DNA from: Pseudomonadota bacterium
Lineage (GTDB): Bacteria; Pseudomonadota; Alphaproteobacteria; Rhizobiales; Pleomorphomonadaceae
Assembly (NCBI GenBank): GCA_023436885.1
Contig: JAEZHI010000018.1
Coordinates: 47,956-111,955 of the forward strand
Length of the DNA: 64,000 nt
Direction of reading: 5' to 3'
The position numbers and the translations under genes were made by a program. A model generated the notes under the pieces. The model made no database searches, was not told where the DNA came from, and saw only the letters and a list, made by a program, of their open reading frames with translations. Every line of letters begins with the position of its first letter. Position 1 is the first letter of the stretch. This document shows, in pieces, positions 56,651 to 64,000 of this stretch.

Positions 56651-57550
56651 TCAGCGCCCTTCGTTCATTTCCTCGACTTGCGCATAAAGCCATTCGACGA
56701 AGCGTGTGACCTCCGGCTTGGGCCGGAGGCGATCGCGGCGGACGAGATAGAAGTTGTCGACCCCGGGGGCGATAACGCGAAAGGGCGCCATCAGACGGCC
56801 GAGGCTCAGGTCGTCGTTGATCATGGAGAGGTCGGCCATGGCAAAGCCGCGCCCGGCTTCGGCGGCGCGTAGCGCGGTATCCATGGTGTCGAAGGTTTCG
56901 CCATGGTCGACATCGAGAACGTTGTCGCCGAAGGCGCGGGTGACCCAGCGTTTCCAATCCGTCATGCCGGAGCAGTGCAGGATCTGGCCGCGCCGCAATT
57001 GCTCGATGGGTTCGAGGTGCGAGACAGTTTGATAATAGCTCGGGGCGCAGACAGGCGTTAGCCGCTCCATCAGGAAGGGCACCAGTTCCTCGGGCTGCCA
57101 CTGCCGCGATTCGTAGAGGATGCCGACATCGTTCTCGACGTCGCTGGGGTCCATGTTTTCCCAGAGAACCGACACGCGCACCGTCAGATCGGGATTGGCC
57201 GTCTCGAAGCTTCTGAGGCGCGGCAGCAGCCAGCGAGCGCCGAAGGTCGGCGGGGTGCGGACGCGGACGACGCCGGGCCGGGCGCGAATATGCTCGACGC
57301 CACGCCGGATCGCCTCGAAGGCCGTACCCAGTGAAAGGGCGAGCTGCTCGCCTTCCGGCGAAAGTCGAACGCCGCGGTGAACACGGCGAAACAGCTCGAC
57401 GCGCAGATCGTCCTCAAGTGCCCGGATTTGCCGGCTGACGGCACTCTCGGTGACGTTGAGCTCCTCAGCGGCACGATTGAGTGCGCCGAGGCGGGCGACA
57501 CTTTCGAAAGCCTTGAGCGCATTGAGGCTGGGCAGGCGATGGACGGCCAC
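56651..57550 (-). CDS. LysR family transcriptional regulator, GcvA-like
   Basis: 299 residues. HTH: LGALNRAAEELNVTESAVSR. The effector domain shows GcvA-type features (VRTPPTFGARWLLPRLRSF, VCAPSYYQTVSHLEP, RGFAMADLSMINDDL). GTG 57550 lies eight bases after AAGGAG; a GTG at 57559 overlaps that site. Target unknown, since neither neighbour is an obvious regulon member. Confidence 0.92.
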   Translation of the reverse strand: MAVHRLPSLNALKAFESVARLGALNRAAEELNVTESAVSRQIRALEDDLRVELFRRVHRGVRLSPEGEQLALSLGTAFEAIRRGVEHIRARPGVVRVRTPPTFGARWLLPRLRSFETANPDLTVRVSVLWENMDPSDVENDVGILYESRQWQPEELVPFLMERLTPVCAPSYYQTVSHLEPIEQLRRGQILHCSGMTDWKRWVTRAFGDNVLDVDHGETFDTMDTALRAAEAGRGFAMADLSMINDDLSLGRLMAPFRVIAPGVDNFYLVRRDRLRPKPEVTRFVEWLYAQVEEMNEGR

Positions 57551-57887
57551 GTTGGGCACTCCTTAAAGGGCTTCCGGTTGATTTTCGTGCACGACGACAG
57601 ACTGCCTCGACCTGTAGCACGACTGGTTCGACCAAGGTATGAATAGGGGCGGTCATCCCGCAAATCCCTTAGGTTTCAGCTGAAAAAATAGCTGTTTTGT
57701 CAGAAATATGACTCGGTTGCACGCAGTTCCACTTAGTGCGATCGGCGGTTGCGTGACGCCGGCCTTCGACTTGGTAAGGATTTGTTTACTGTTGAGTTTT
57801 TGGAACGTCAAGCTGGCAAAAAAGGCGTTTGAAGGAATGGGGGCGCCTCTTCATATAGAAGCCAAGCGAACAGTACGGAGTTCTATC
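57551..57887. other. 337-bp intergenic region between the LysR gene and the DUF1127 gene
   Basis: Divergent control region. It includes AT-rich stretches around 57670-57705 and 57775-57805 that could be promoter elements for the DUF1127 gene. No ORF or RNA gene is supported; the open frame to 57708 ahead of the DUF1127 start lacks family similarity. Confidence 0.4.
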
Positions 57888-58124
57888 ATGATCAACTCTA
57901 TGTCCCTCCGTCAGTGGGCCGGTGGCACGTTCAATATCGGTCAACTTTATCGGCAGTGGCGCAAGCGCAGCCTGCTCAGGCATGACCTGCAGCGGCTGGT
58001 CGAGGATCCGTATCTGCTCGATGACGTTGGCTTCTGCCGCGAGACGGCTGAGCGCGAGCTCGATCGCTCGGTATGGGAGCCGGTGGCCAACCTGCGCATG
58101 CCGCCGCACAAGCGCGCTGCCTGA
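57888..58124 (+). CDS. DUF1127 small protein (YjiS-like)
   Basis: 78 residues, basic N-terminal half. The DUF1127 pattern is visible: YRQWRKRSLLRHDLQRL, then DPYLLDDVGFCRETAERE. In Agrobacterium and Rhodobacter such arginine-rich proteins bind RNA and affect phosphate uptake and stress responses; that role is inferred here. GGAG lies seven bases before ATG 57888. Followed by a strong terminator, so monocistronic. Confidence 0.9.
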   Translation: MINSMSLRQWAGGTFNIGQLYRQWRKRSLLRHDLQRLVEDPYLLDDVGFCRETAERELDRSVWEPVANLRMPPHKRAA

Positions 58125-58148
58125 CGGATTCGAATTCCAGTTGACCAA

Positions 58149-58180
58149 CCCCGGTGCCAAAAGCGCCGGGGTTTTGTTTT
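58149..58180 (+). terminator. Intrinsic terminator of the DUF1127 gene
   Basis: Nine-pair stem including one T-G pair (58149-58157 with 58163-58171) and a 5-base loop, followed by TTTTGTTTTT, 25 bp beyond the stop. Confidence 0.9.
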
Positions 58181-58194
58181 TCCTGGTGAACGTC

Positions 58195-58785
58195 TCAGTC
58201 CCACCACATCGGGATGATCGACAGAACGAGCAGCCCGCCGAGCGTGACGTTCAGCGCCCTCCATTGCCAGTCGCTTTTGAGAACGTGCGCCAGCATCTGG
58301 CCGGTCAAACACCAGATGACCAGCGAAATCGAGGCCGTAGCGCCAAACGTCAGGCTGAGGATCAGCGCGAGATGGGCAGGTCCGCTGGCCAAGGCTGAAA
58401 AGGAAGCCGCCGCGCCCATGGTCATCGCCCATGCCTTGGGGTTTTGCCAGAGAACGAACAAGCCGCCGATCAGGCTGGTAGGGGTGTCGGCATCCTTTGC
58501 CCGCGGCGCGCCACTTCGAGCGATGCGAAAGGCCAGCCACAGGAGATAGGCGGATCCCAGGGCTTTCATGGCGATGTGGAGCGACGGCCAGGTCAACAGA
58601 ATGCTCGCGAGACCGGCTGCCGCCGCAGCTGCCATCGAGGCCAGGCCGAGCGCGGCGCCTGCCATCAACGGTACAGAACGCCGGAAGCCGAAATGGGCGC
58701 CGGAGGCCGTGGCGAGTGTCGTTGCTGCGCCAGGCGTGAACGTCGAGACGACGGCGAACAGAATGAGCGGCAGATAGGGGGCCAT
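58195..58785 (-). CDS. LysE family amino acid exporter
   Basis: 196 residues, six membrane helices. FTPGAATTLATASGAHFGFR is the LysE/RhtB motif, followed by GSAYLLWLAFRIARSG and LWQNPKAWAMTMGAA. Members export basic or other amino acids. GGAG lies seven bases before the ATG. Divergent from a LysR gene 99 bp away, the usual LysE/LysG arrangement. Confidence 0.94.
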   Translation of the reverse strand: MAPYLPLILFAVVSTFTPGAATTLATASGAHFGFRRSVPLMAGAALGLASMAAAAAAGLASILLTWPSLHIAMKALGSAYLLWLAFRIARSGAPRAKDADTPTSLIGGLFVLWQNPKAWAMTMGAAASFSALASGPAHLALILSLTFGATASISLVIWCLTGQMLAHVLKSDWQWRALNVTLGGLLVLSIIPMWWD

Positions 58786-58828
58786 CGGATGCTCCGATTT
58801 CTAGGAGACTTGAGCCTATCGCTGCGTC

Positions 58829-58846
58829 TTGGTTTAGGAAAACCAA
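58829..58846. promoter_or_regulatory. Candidate LysR operator between lysE- and lysR-type genes
   Basis: TTGGTTT-AGGA-AAACCAA is a perfect 7-bp inverted repeat and includes a T-N11-A core (58830-58842), the LysR-box pattern. It is 20 bp upstream of the lysR -35 region and 44 bp from the lysE start. Confidence 0.55.
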
Positions 58847-58848
58847 TG

Positions 58849-58878
58849 TTGAAGAGGCTGAACTTTAGTGATTATAAT
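58849..58878 (+). promoter_or_regulatory. Sigma-70 promoter of the LysR gene, apparently leaderless
   Basis: TTGAAG (58849-58854), 18 bp, then a consensus TATAAT (58873-58878). The expected transcription start, about 7 bases on, coincides with the ATG at 58885. No Shine-Dalgarno sequence is present. Confidence 0.6.
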
Positions 58879-58884
58879 AGATAG

Positions 58885-59754
58885 ATGGCACGTTCCCTGG
58901 ATATCGAGCTTATTCGAACCTTTGTCGCCACTGCCGACGCCGGCAGCATGGTGGCCGCTGCCAATGCGAGGCATCTGACGCAGGGCGCGGTGAGCCAGCA
59001 GATCAAGCGGCTGGAAGAGGCCCTTGGTTGCGTGTTGCTTGTCCGCGATCGGCGGGGTTTGCGCCTGACGCCGGCCGGCGAGAAGCTACTGCTCAAGGCC
59101 CGGCGGCTCCTCAACCTCAATGACGAGATCTGGTCGATGATGTCTGGTGGGCCGACGCGTGGTCAACTCCGCCTTGGTGTTCCCTACGATCTCGTCGGCT
59201 CGGTCGTTGCGCCAGTGCTGAGGGGCTACGCGGAAGCGTACCCGGAGGTGGAGCTGTCGCTGATCTGCGCCTCCTCGCCGGAGCTTCTGGCCGGTCTTGA
59301 TGAGGGAAGCGTCGATGTCGCGCTCGTCGAGGAGCCGGCCGATAGCCGGATCCTGGGCGAGCGGCTTGCCATCGAGCGTCTGGTCTGGGTTGGCGCGCGG
59401 GCCGGCAACGCGCATTTGCGCACGCCGCTTCAGGTCTCGATGGTGGCGGAAAGCTGCGCCTTCCGTCCGGCCGTTCTGTCCGCTCTCGAGGACGATGGCA
59501 GGGCTTGGCGTACCCTGTTTGAGAGCGGCAATATCGAAGCGACCAGGGCGACGGTGCAGGCCGATCTGGCGATCACTGCCTGGCTTGCCTGCACGGTGCC
59601 CCCCGACCTCAAGGTGTTGGGCTCAGCCGATGGCCTGCCCGATCTGCCCCCGTTCGCGATCAGCCTCTATCTTCAAAAGGGCAACGCGTCCGAAGCAGCG
59701 ACAGCGATGGCGGCCCATCTTCGTAAAGCGTTTGTTCATTCGCTGGCGGCTTGA
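58885..59754 (+). CDS. LysR family transcriptional regulator, probable control of the LysE exporter
   Basis: 289 residues. HTH: AGSMVAAANARHLTQGAVSQ with QQIKRLEEALGCVLLVRDRR; effector domain about 90-285 (LRLGVPYDLVGSVVAPVLRG, VDVALVEEPADSRILGE). Divergent from lysE with a shared operator candidate. The mRNA is probably leaderless. Confidence 0.92.
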   Translation: MARSLDIELIRTFVATADAGSMVAAANARHLTQGAVSQQIKRLEEALGCVLLVRDRRGLRLTPAGEKLLLKARRLLNLNDEIWSMMSGGPTRGQLRLGVPYDLVGSVVAPVLRGYAEAYPEVELSLICASSPELLAGLDEGSVDVALVEEPADSRILGERLAIERLVWVGARAGNAHLRTPLQVSMVAESCAFRPAVLSALEDDGRAWRTLFESGNIEATRATVQADLAITAWLACTVPPDLKVLGSADGLPDLPPFAISLYLQKGNASEAATAMAAHLRKAFVHSLAA

Positions 59755-59837
59755 ACAGCGACGGTTTCAGCCTTTATCTAGCGCCGGCAAAGAGAGCCAA
59801 TTCTGGCAGCCGACGAAGTTCTCGCGCCTTTCAGACG

Positions 59838-61307
59838 TTAAGCCGGCAGGCGGATCGTTGCCTTGAGGCCTCCGTGGGGGCTAATTCCAAGTTCGATGTC
59901 GCCGCCGTGGCTGCGGGCAACGTCGCGGGCGATGGCGAGGCCAAGACCCGTGCCGGGCACATCCTGGTTGCGGGCCGCATCGAGGCGGTAGAAGGGGCGG
60001 AACACCTTCTCGCGCTCATTCTCCGGAATACCTGGACCGTCATCCTCGACGACGATCGATAGCCAGCCCTCCCGCCTTTCACCTGCGACCCAGACCCCAG
60101 TACGGCCATAGCGCACGGCGTTGCCGATAAGGTTGGAGAGCAGCCTTCGGAAGGCGGTGGGCCGCAGCGCCAGCGCGCCGTCGCCGGTGAAGGCGAAGTG
60201 GACTTCCCTTCCGGCAGGTTCGGCCATGTGTCGCAGGCAATCGGCGATGGTGGCTTCTACGTCCATCGGTTGCGGAGCTTCGTCGGCATCGCCCCTGGCG
60301 AAGTCGACATAGGCTTCCAGCATGGCTTCCATCTCCGCCACATCGGACCGCAACGCCGCCGTGTCCTCTCCCTCCGGCATGAAGGCCAGGCCGAGCCGGA
60401 AACGGGTGAGAATGGTCTTGAGGTCGTGCCCGACGCCGGCCAGCATGGTGGTGCGCTGTTCCATCTGTCGCTCGATGCGCCGGCGCATGCCGATAAAGGC
60501 ATGTGCCGCCTGGCGCACTTCGCGGGCGCCGGATGGCGCAAAGCCTTCCACCGGCCGGCCACGACCAAAAGCCTCGGCGGCGGACGCCAACCGCTCGATG
60601 GGCTTGATCTGGTTGCGCAGGAAGATCAGCGACACCAGCACCAGGAACAGGGCGGTGGCGACCATCCACACCAGGAAAAAGTGCCAGTTGGCGGCGTAGG
60701 CGAGGCTGCGCGGAAACTCGACCTTCAGCACACCACCGCGCACGACGATCATGACTTCGATGCGGTTGTCGTCGGACAGGTCGCGGATGGCGAAGGGCAC
60801 ATGGGTGCGCTTCTGAATCCCCTCGGCCAGCATGGTATGGACAATGTCGGATGACGAACGGCGGACACGGCCGATTTCGGTGGTTGGCAGGACCTGCACC
60901 GAGAGGCCCATGGCCGAGCCGGCCGATTTGATCAGGTCGTCGCGTTGGTCGTCGGTGAGGTCGGTTTTTTCCGATATTGTGGCAAGGCCGGCGATCGAGC
61001 CGGCGACGGAATCCGACAGCCGCTGCGTGACGAGCATCCAATGTCGGTCCATGAAAACGCCGGTCAGCACACCAAGCAGGATCAGCATCGGTACGACGAC
61101 GATCAGCAGTGACCGGCCGAGCAGCCCCTTCGGCAATGACCGGTTGATAGCGTGGCCGGTGCCGACCCAGGCACGACGAAGCACCGACGGGCTGTAGCGA
61201 CCGACGATGATGCGGATATGCCGGATGGCATCGTCCACCCGATCGAGACTGGCGGCAATGCGGCCGCGTGTTTCGGCAGGATCGGGTGCTTGCGTCATTT
61301 CACTCAC
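59838..61307 (-). CDS. EnvZ-like sensor histidine kinase
   Basis: 489 residues, inner-membrane. Helices at about 66-86 and 209-231 flank a periplasmic sensor region; a HAMP linker follows (RNQIKPIERLASAAEAFGRG). The H-box is MLAGVGHDLKTILTRFRLGL, with Ile where EnvZ has Pro; N-box NLIGNAVRYG, G1 VEDDGPGIPENEREKVFRPF, G2 GTGLGLAIARDVARSHGG. It overlaps the response regulator gene by 4 bases and completes the MarR / regulator / kinase operon. Confidence 0.95.
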   Translation of the reverse strand: MSEMTQAPDPAETRGRIAASLDRVDDAIRHIRIIVGRYSPSVLRRAWVGTGHAINRSLPKGLLGRSLLIVVVPMLILLGVLTGVFMDRHWMLVTQRLSDSVAGSIAGLATISEKTDLTDDQRDDLIKSAGSAMGLSVQVLPTTEIGRVRRSSSDIVHTMLAEGIQKRTHVPFAIRDLSDDNRIEVMIVVRGGVLKVEFPRSLAYAANWHFFLVWMVATALFLVLVSLIFLRNQIKPIERLASAAEAFGRGRPVEGFAPSGAREVRQAAHAFIGMRRRIERQMEQRTTMLAGVGHDLKTILTRFRLGLAFMPEGEDTAALRSDVAEMEAMLEAYVDFARGDADEAPQPMDVEATIADCLRHMAEPAGREVHFAFTGDGALALRPTAFRRLLSNLIGNAVRYGRTGVWVAGERREGWLSIVVEDDGPGIPENEREKVFRPFYRLDAARNQDVPGTGLGLAIARDVARSHGGDIELGISPHGGLKATIRLPA

Positions 61308-62005
61308 TCGAAGCGCAGGCGATAGCCGACGCCACGTACTGTTTGCAGGAAGGTCGGATTGCCGGGATCGGCCTCGATCTTGCGCCGCAGGCGGTTGATT
61401 TGAACGTCAATGGTCCGCTCGCCCACTTCACCCGGCTCGCCGCTCAGCGCTTCACGAGACAGGGTACCGTCGGGGCTGGCGGCGAACTGGCCGAGCAACT
61501 GGCGCTCGCGGTCGGTGAGGCGTACCGGCGCATCGCCGTCGCTGAGCTCTTCACGCTTGGCGTTGAACACGAAGCGGCCGAACCGGATCTCCTCGCGGGT
61601 CAGCGGCGCTTCTGGCAAGGGGCGCCGCTTCAGGATGTTGTTGAGGCGCAACAGCAGCTCGCGCGGTTCGAAGGGCTTGGTAAGGTAGTCGTCGGCGCCG
61701 GCCTCGAGGCCGCGAATGCGATCGGCGCCATCCGACTTGGCGGTGAGCAACAAGATGGGGACGTCCTGTTCCGCCCGCAAGGATTGGGTGAGGCTGAGGC
61801 CGTCTTCGCCCGGCATCATCACGTCGACCACCAGGATGTCGAACTCGATGGCCGAGATCTTGCGGCGGGCCTCGGCGGCGTCGGCGGCAACGGTGACGCG
61901 GTAGCCGTTATTGCCGAGATATTTGCCGAGCAACTGACGAATGCGGCTATCGTCATCGATGACGAGGACGTGGGTGGCGCTGTCAGCGGGAGCCATGGAG
62001 GCCAT
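61304..62005 (-). CDS. OmpR family response regulator
   Basis: 233 residues. Receiver domain with VIDDDSRIR, phospho-acceptor in ILVVDVMMPGEDGLSL and LTKPFEPREL; winged helix (about 135-230) with LTDREREQLL-type core seen as RLTDRERQLLGQFAAS and the recognition end IDVQINRLRRKIEADP, then FLQTVRGVGYRL. GGAGGG precedes ATG 62005. Resembles PetR, the partner of the MarR-like PetP in Rhodobacter. Starts 3 bp after the marR stop. Confidence 0.95.
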   Translation of the reverse strand: MASMAPADSATHVLVIDDDSRIRQLLGKYLGNNGYRVTVAADAAEARRKISAIEFDILVVDVMMPGEDGLSLTQSLRAEQDVPILLLTAKSDGADRIRGLEAGADDYLTKPFEPRELLLRLNNILKRRPLPEAPLTREEIRFGRFVFNAKREELSDGDAPVRLTDRERQLLGQFAASPDGTLSREALSGEPGEVGERTIDVQINRLRRKIEADPGNPTFLQTVRGVGYRLRFE

Positions 62006-62008
62006 GGA

Positions 62009-62536
62009 TCAGCCCTCCGTACCGGCCGGCACGCCGGGAGCGCGGGCGTCGATCATGTTGGTCAGGAAGTCGCGGACGATGGTGCGCGATCCCTCGGGCA
62101 ATGTGGCGAGGGCTCGCATGAGGCGTGCGTGCTGGCGGGCGGAGAGGTCGGAGGCGAGCTGCTCGCCCTTCTTGGTTGCATAAAGCAGCCGCTCACGGCG
62201 GTCGACCGGACCGGGGCGCTGCTCGACATAGCCTTCGTCGATCACCTGCTTCAGAACGCGGCTGAGGCTCTGCTTGGTGATCTGCAGAATGTCGAGCAGA
62301 TCGGACACCCGGAGGCCCGGATTGCGCATCACGAAGTAGACGACGCGGTGATGGGCTCTGCCATAGCCGATGGCTTCGAGAACGTGGTCGGCTTCGCCTA
62401 CGAAATCCCGATAGGCAAAGAACAAAAGCTCGATCAACTCGAGGTCCAGTCCATTGCCGCCGCTGCCCTCTGGGCGACTCACATCTGGCTTTTCAGACGG
62501 ACGGGTGGCGTCAGACGAGAAATTTATGGCAGCCAT
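62009..62536 (-). CDS. MarR family regulator, PetP-like
   Basis: About 175 residues. HTH: RVSDLLDILQITKQSLSRVL, wing YVEQRPGPVDRRERLLYATK. First gene of the operon with the response regulator and kinase. Start uncertain: ATG 62536 is chosen, but a GTG at 62578 is in frame; neither has a clear ribosome site. Divergent from ilvE. A PetP-PetR relationship is inferred from gene order. Confidence 0.9.
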   Translation of the reverse strand: MAAINFSSDATRPSEKPDVSRPEGSGGNGLDLELIELLFFAYRDFVGEADHVLEAIGYGRAHHRVVYFVMRNPGLRVSDLLDILQITKQSLSRVLKQVIDEGYVEQRPGPVDRRERLLYATKKGEQLASDLSARQHARLMRALATLPEGSRTIVRDFLTNMIDARAPGVPAGTEG

Positions 62537-62756
62537 GTTGACATACTTCGATTCATTTGTTACTTGAATGGCCGTCACGACGAAACGATCGTTCGCGAGA
62601 TGCGGTCGTCACGGACATTCGGCGCCCCTGAGGATCTTTCGATCCGCGAGCATAACCGCTTGTCAACGCCGAGGCAAAACGTGTTCCGGTGCGTTCCGCA
62701 TCGTTGTCCGGAGATGCCGGACAGCAGAGACAAAAGAAAAGGTCTGGGAGTTCAAG

Positions 62757-63647
62757 ATGGCCAGTGTCCCCTTTGACAGCCGCGACGGTGTGATCTGGTA
62801 CGACGGCAAGTTCGTCGACTGGAAGGACGCCAAGGTGCACATTCTGACCCACGCGCTTCACTATGGCAGCGCCGTCTTCGAGGGCGAGCGCGCCTATGGC
62901 GGCGAGGTCTACAAGCTCCGGGAGCACAGCCAGCGCCTGATCGAGTCCGCCGAGATCCTCGGCTTCAAGCTGCCCTACAGCCTCGAGGAGATCGAGGCCG
63001 CCACCAACGAGGCGCTTGCCCGATCCGGTCTCGTCGATGCCTACGTCCGGCCGATCGCCTGGCGCGGTTCCGAGAATATGGGCGTTTCGGCCCCCAACAA
63101 TACCATCCACATGGCGATCGCCGTCTGGGAATGGCCGAGCTATTTCAGCCCGGCCGAGAAGCTGAAGGGCATCCGCCTGACCTGGGCGCCCTACCGCCGT
63201 CCGGATCCGATGACCATTCCCTGCAAGTCGAAGGCGGCAGGTCTCTACATGATCTGCACCATCTCCAAGCATGCCGCCGAAGCACAGGGCTACACCGACG
63301 CTCTGATGCTCGACTATCGCGGCTATGTGGCGGAATCGACCGGCGCCAACATCGTCTTCGTCCGCGATGGCGAACTGCATACGCCGGATCCGGATTGCTT
63401 CCTCGACAGCATCACCCGCCAGTCGGTCGAGGCGATCGCCGCCCGTCACGGCATCAAGGTCAACCGCCGGCACATTCTGCCGGAAGAGCTCGGCACCTTC
63501 ACCGAGGCCTTCCTGGTCGGTACCGCCGCCGAGGTGACCCCGATCTCCGAGATCGGCGAGTATCGCTTCAAGCCCGCCAAGATCAGCGAGCTCCTGATGC
63601 ACGCCTATCTCGATGAAGTGCAGCCCAAGAAGGCTGCCGCCGAATAA
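62757..63647 (+). CDS. ilvE: Branched-chain amino acid aminotransferase
   Basis: 296 residues; PLP enzyme that makes leucine, isoleucine and valine from their keto acids. ILTHALHYGSAVFEGERAY, the region around PCKSKAAGLYMICTISKH with the PLP lysine, MLDYRGYVAESTGANIVFV and FLVGTAAEVTPI are class IV transaminase motifs. ATG 62757 has GGGAG six bases upstream; the open frame to 62568 is not family-like. Confidence 0.95.
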   Translation: MASVPFDSRDGVIWYDGKFVDWKDAKVHILTHALHYGSAVFEGERAYGGEVYKLREHSQRLIESAEILGFKLPYSLEEIEAATNEALARSGLVDAYVRPIAWRGSENMGVSAPNNTIHMAIAVWEWPSYFSPAEKLKGIRLTWAPYRRPDPMTIPCKSKAAGLYMICTISKHAAEAQGYTDALMLDYRGYVAESTGANIVFVRDGELHTPDPDCFLDSITRQSVEAIAARHGIKVNRRHILPEELGTFTEAFLVGTAAEVTPISEIGEYRFKPAKISELLMHAYLDEVQPKKAAAE

Positions 63648-63670
63648 GCATCTGTTCGGTTTGAATCATA

Positions 63671-63706
63671 AAGCCCCGCTGCACGGATGTGTGGCGGGGC
63701 TTTTTT
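63671..63706 (+). terminator. Intrinsic terminator of ilvE
   Basis: AAGCCCCGC (63671-63679) pairs with GCGGGGCTT (63694-63702), and the run of six T residues ends at 63706, 24 bp beyond the stop codon. Confidence 0.92.
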
Positions 63707-63876
63707 ATCGAGCTTGTCGTGCGGAGCTGTAACGAAGTTTTATCCAAAGAGAATCTGAAGGCGACCTTCAGAACTTGCGATTAGGTTGCAAGGGCAGTCC
63801 CGCTTATATTGAGGGCGTCAAAGAGAAGAGAGAAAGAGGCCGGAAACCTCCGGTCAGGAAAGAAGGAAAAACCGAA

Positions 63877-64000
63877 ATGTTCGCCACCCTCAAGCGTACC
63901 GCCAAGCTCCTCCGCGTTCCCACCCAGGCTGAGCGCGACATGGCCTACCTCAACGAAGCCGGCGACCGTTACGACCTCGAAGCCCGCGAGCGGAACCTCA
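63877..64000 (+). CDS. DUF3563 small protein, 3'-truncated by window edge
   Basis: The first 41 codons are visible and the frame is open at the window end. MFATLKRTAKLLRVPTQAER followed by DMAYLNEAGDRYDLEARER is the DUF3563 pattern, a family of small, charged proteins of unknown function in Proteobacteria. AAGGAAAA lies six bases before the ATG. Confidence 0.85.
   Translation, partial: MFATLKRTAKLLRVPTQAERDMAYLNEAGDRYDLEARERNL

Noticed and set aside
61268..62776. 502-residue open frame opposite the response regulator and marR genes
   Set aside because: Crosses two real genes antisense and has no recognisable domain.

Overview
The window reads as chromosomal DNA of an alphaproteobacterium of the order Hyphomicrobiales (Rhizobiales). 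It is GC-rich. UvrB carries a long N-terminal extension, an Omp25/RopB-type porin and DUF1127 and DUF3563 small proteins are present, uvrC sits near pgsA-moaD-moaE, and a MarR-OmpR-kinase operon lies divergent from a branched-chain aminotransferase. A family near Pleomorphomonadaceae is possible, but that is a guess. I saw no tRNA or rRNA gene, insertion sequence, prophage, CRISPR array or origin.

Layout. 0-10 kb is mostly housekeeping: a truncated ORF, a cellobiose 2-epimerase-like enzyme, prs, a lipoprotein, the co-oriented pgeF / MidA-like methyltransferase / lgt group, ubiK, a YbjN protein and uvrC. 10-16 kb has a lipoprotein, a DUF1345 membrane protein, DoxX and an SMR/TetR efflux pair, then pgsA-moaD-moaE and a pirin. 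16-22 kb has regulators with redox or transport partners, a soluble globin-like chemoreceptor, a MarR/EamA divergent pair with strong palindromic operators, and an MFS permease. 22-28 kb has an NTF2-like protein, uvrB, two paralogous SH3-domain secreted proteins and rlmJ.

28-36 kb has a signalling group (HD-GYP phosphodiesterase, tandem-receiver protein, transmembrane chemoreceptor), DUF1003, a stand-alone ChrB-N protein, a PAP2 phosphatase, and a secreted RNase T2 translationally coupled to a small cysteine-containing exported protein. 36-44 kb is a sugar locus: a solute-binding protein, two permeases, an ATPase and a GH31 glycosidase on the minus strand, with a divergent LacI regulator. Intercistronic stem-loops follow the binding-protein gene and precede the GH31 gene. 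46-52 kb holds a P1 peptidase divergent from a complete polyamine-type ABC operon, closed by an RpiR/SIS regulator. 52-64 kb has LysR regulators with divergent partners, a porin, proC-csaA, a DUF1127 protein, LysE/LysR, the kinase / response regulator / MarR operon, ilvE, and a DUF3563 protein cut by the window edge.

No single wholly unknown system stands out. The points most worth a second look are the chemoreceptor with a globin-like domain that appears to lack the heme-ligand histidine, the HD-GYP / REC-REC / MCP cluster, the RNase T2 pair, the paired MarR operators, the stem-loops of the sugar operon, two apparently leaderless promoters, and two places where gene neighbourhoods usually contiguous in this order are split.
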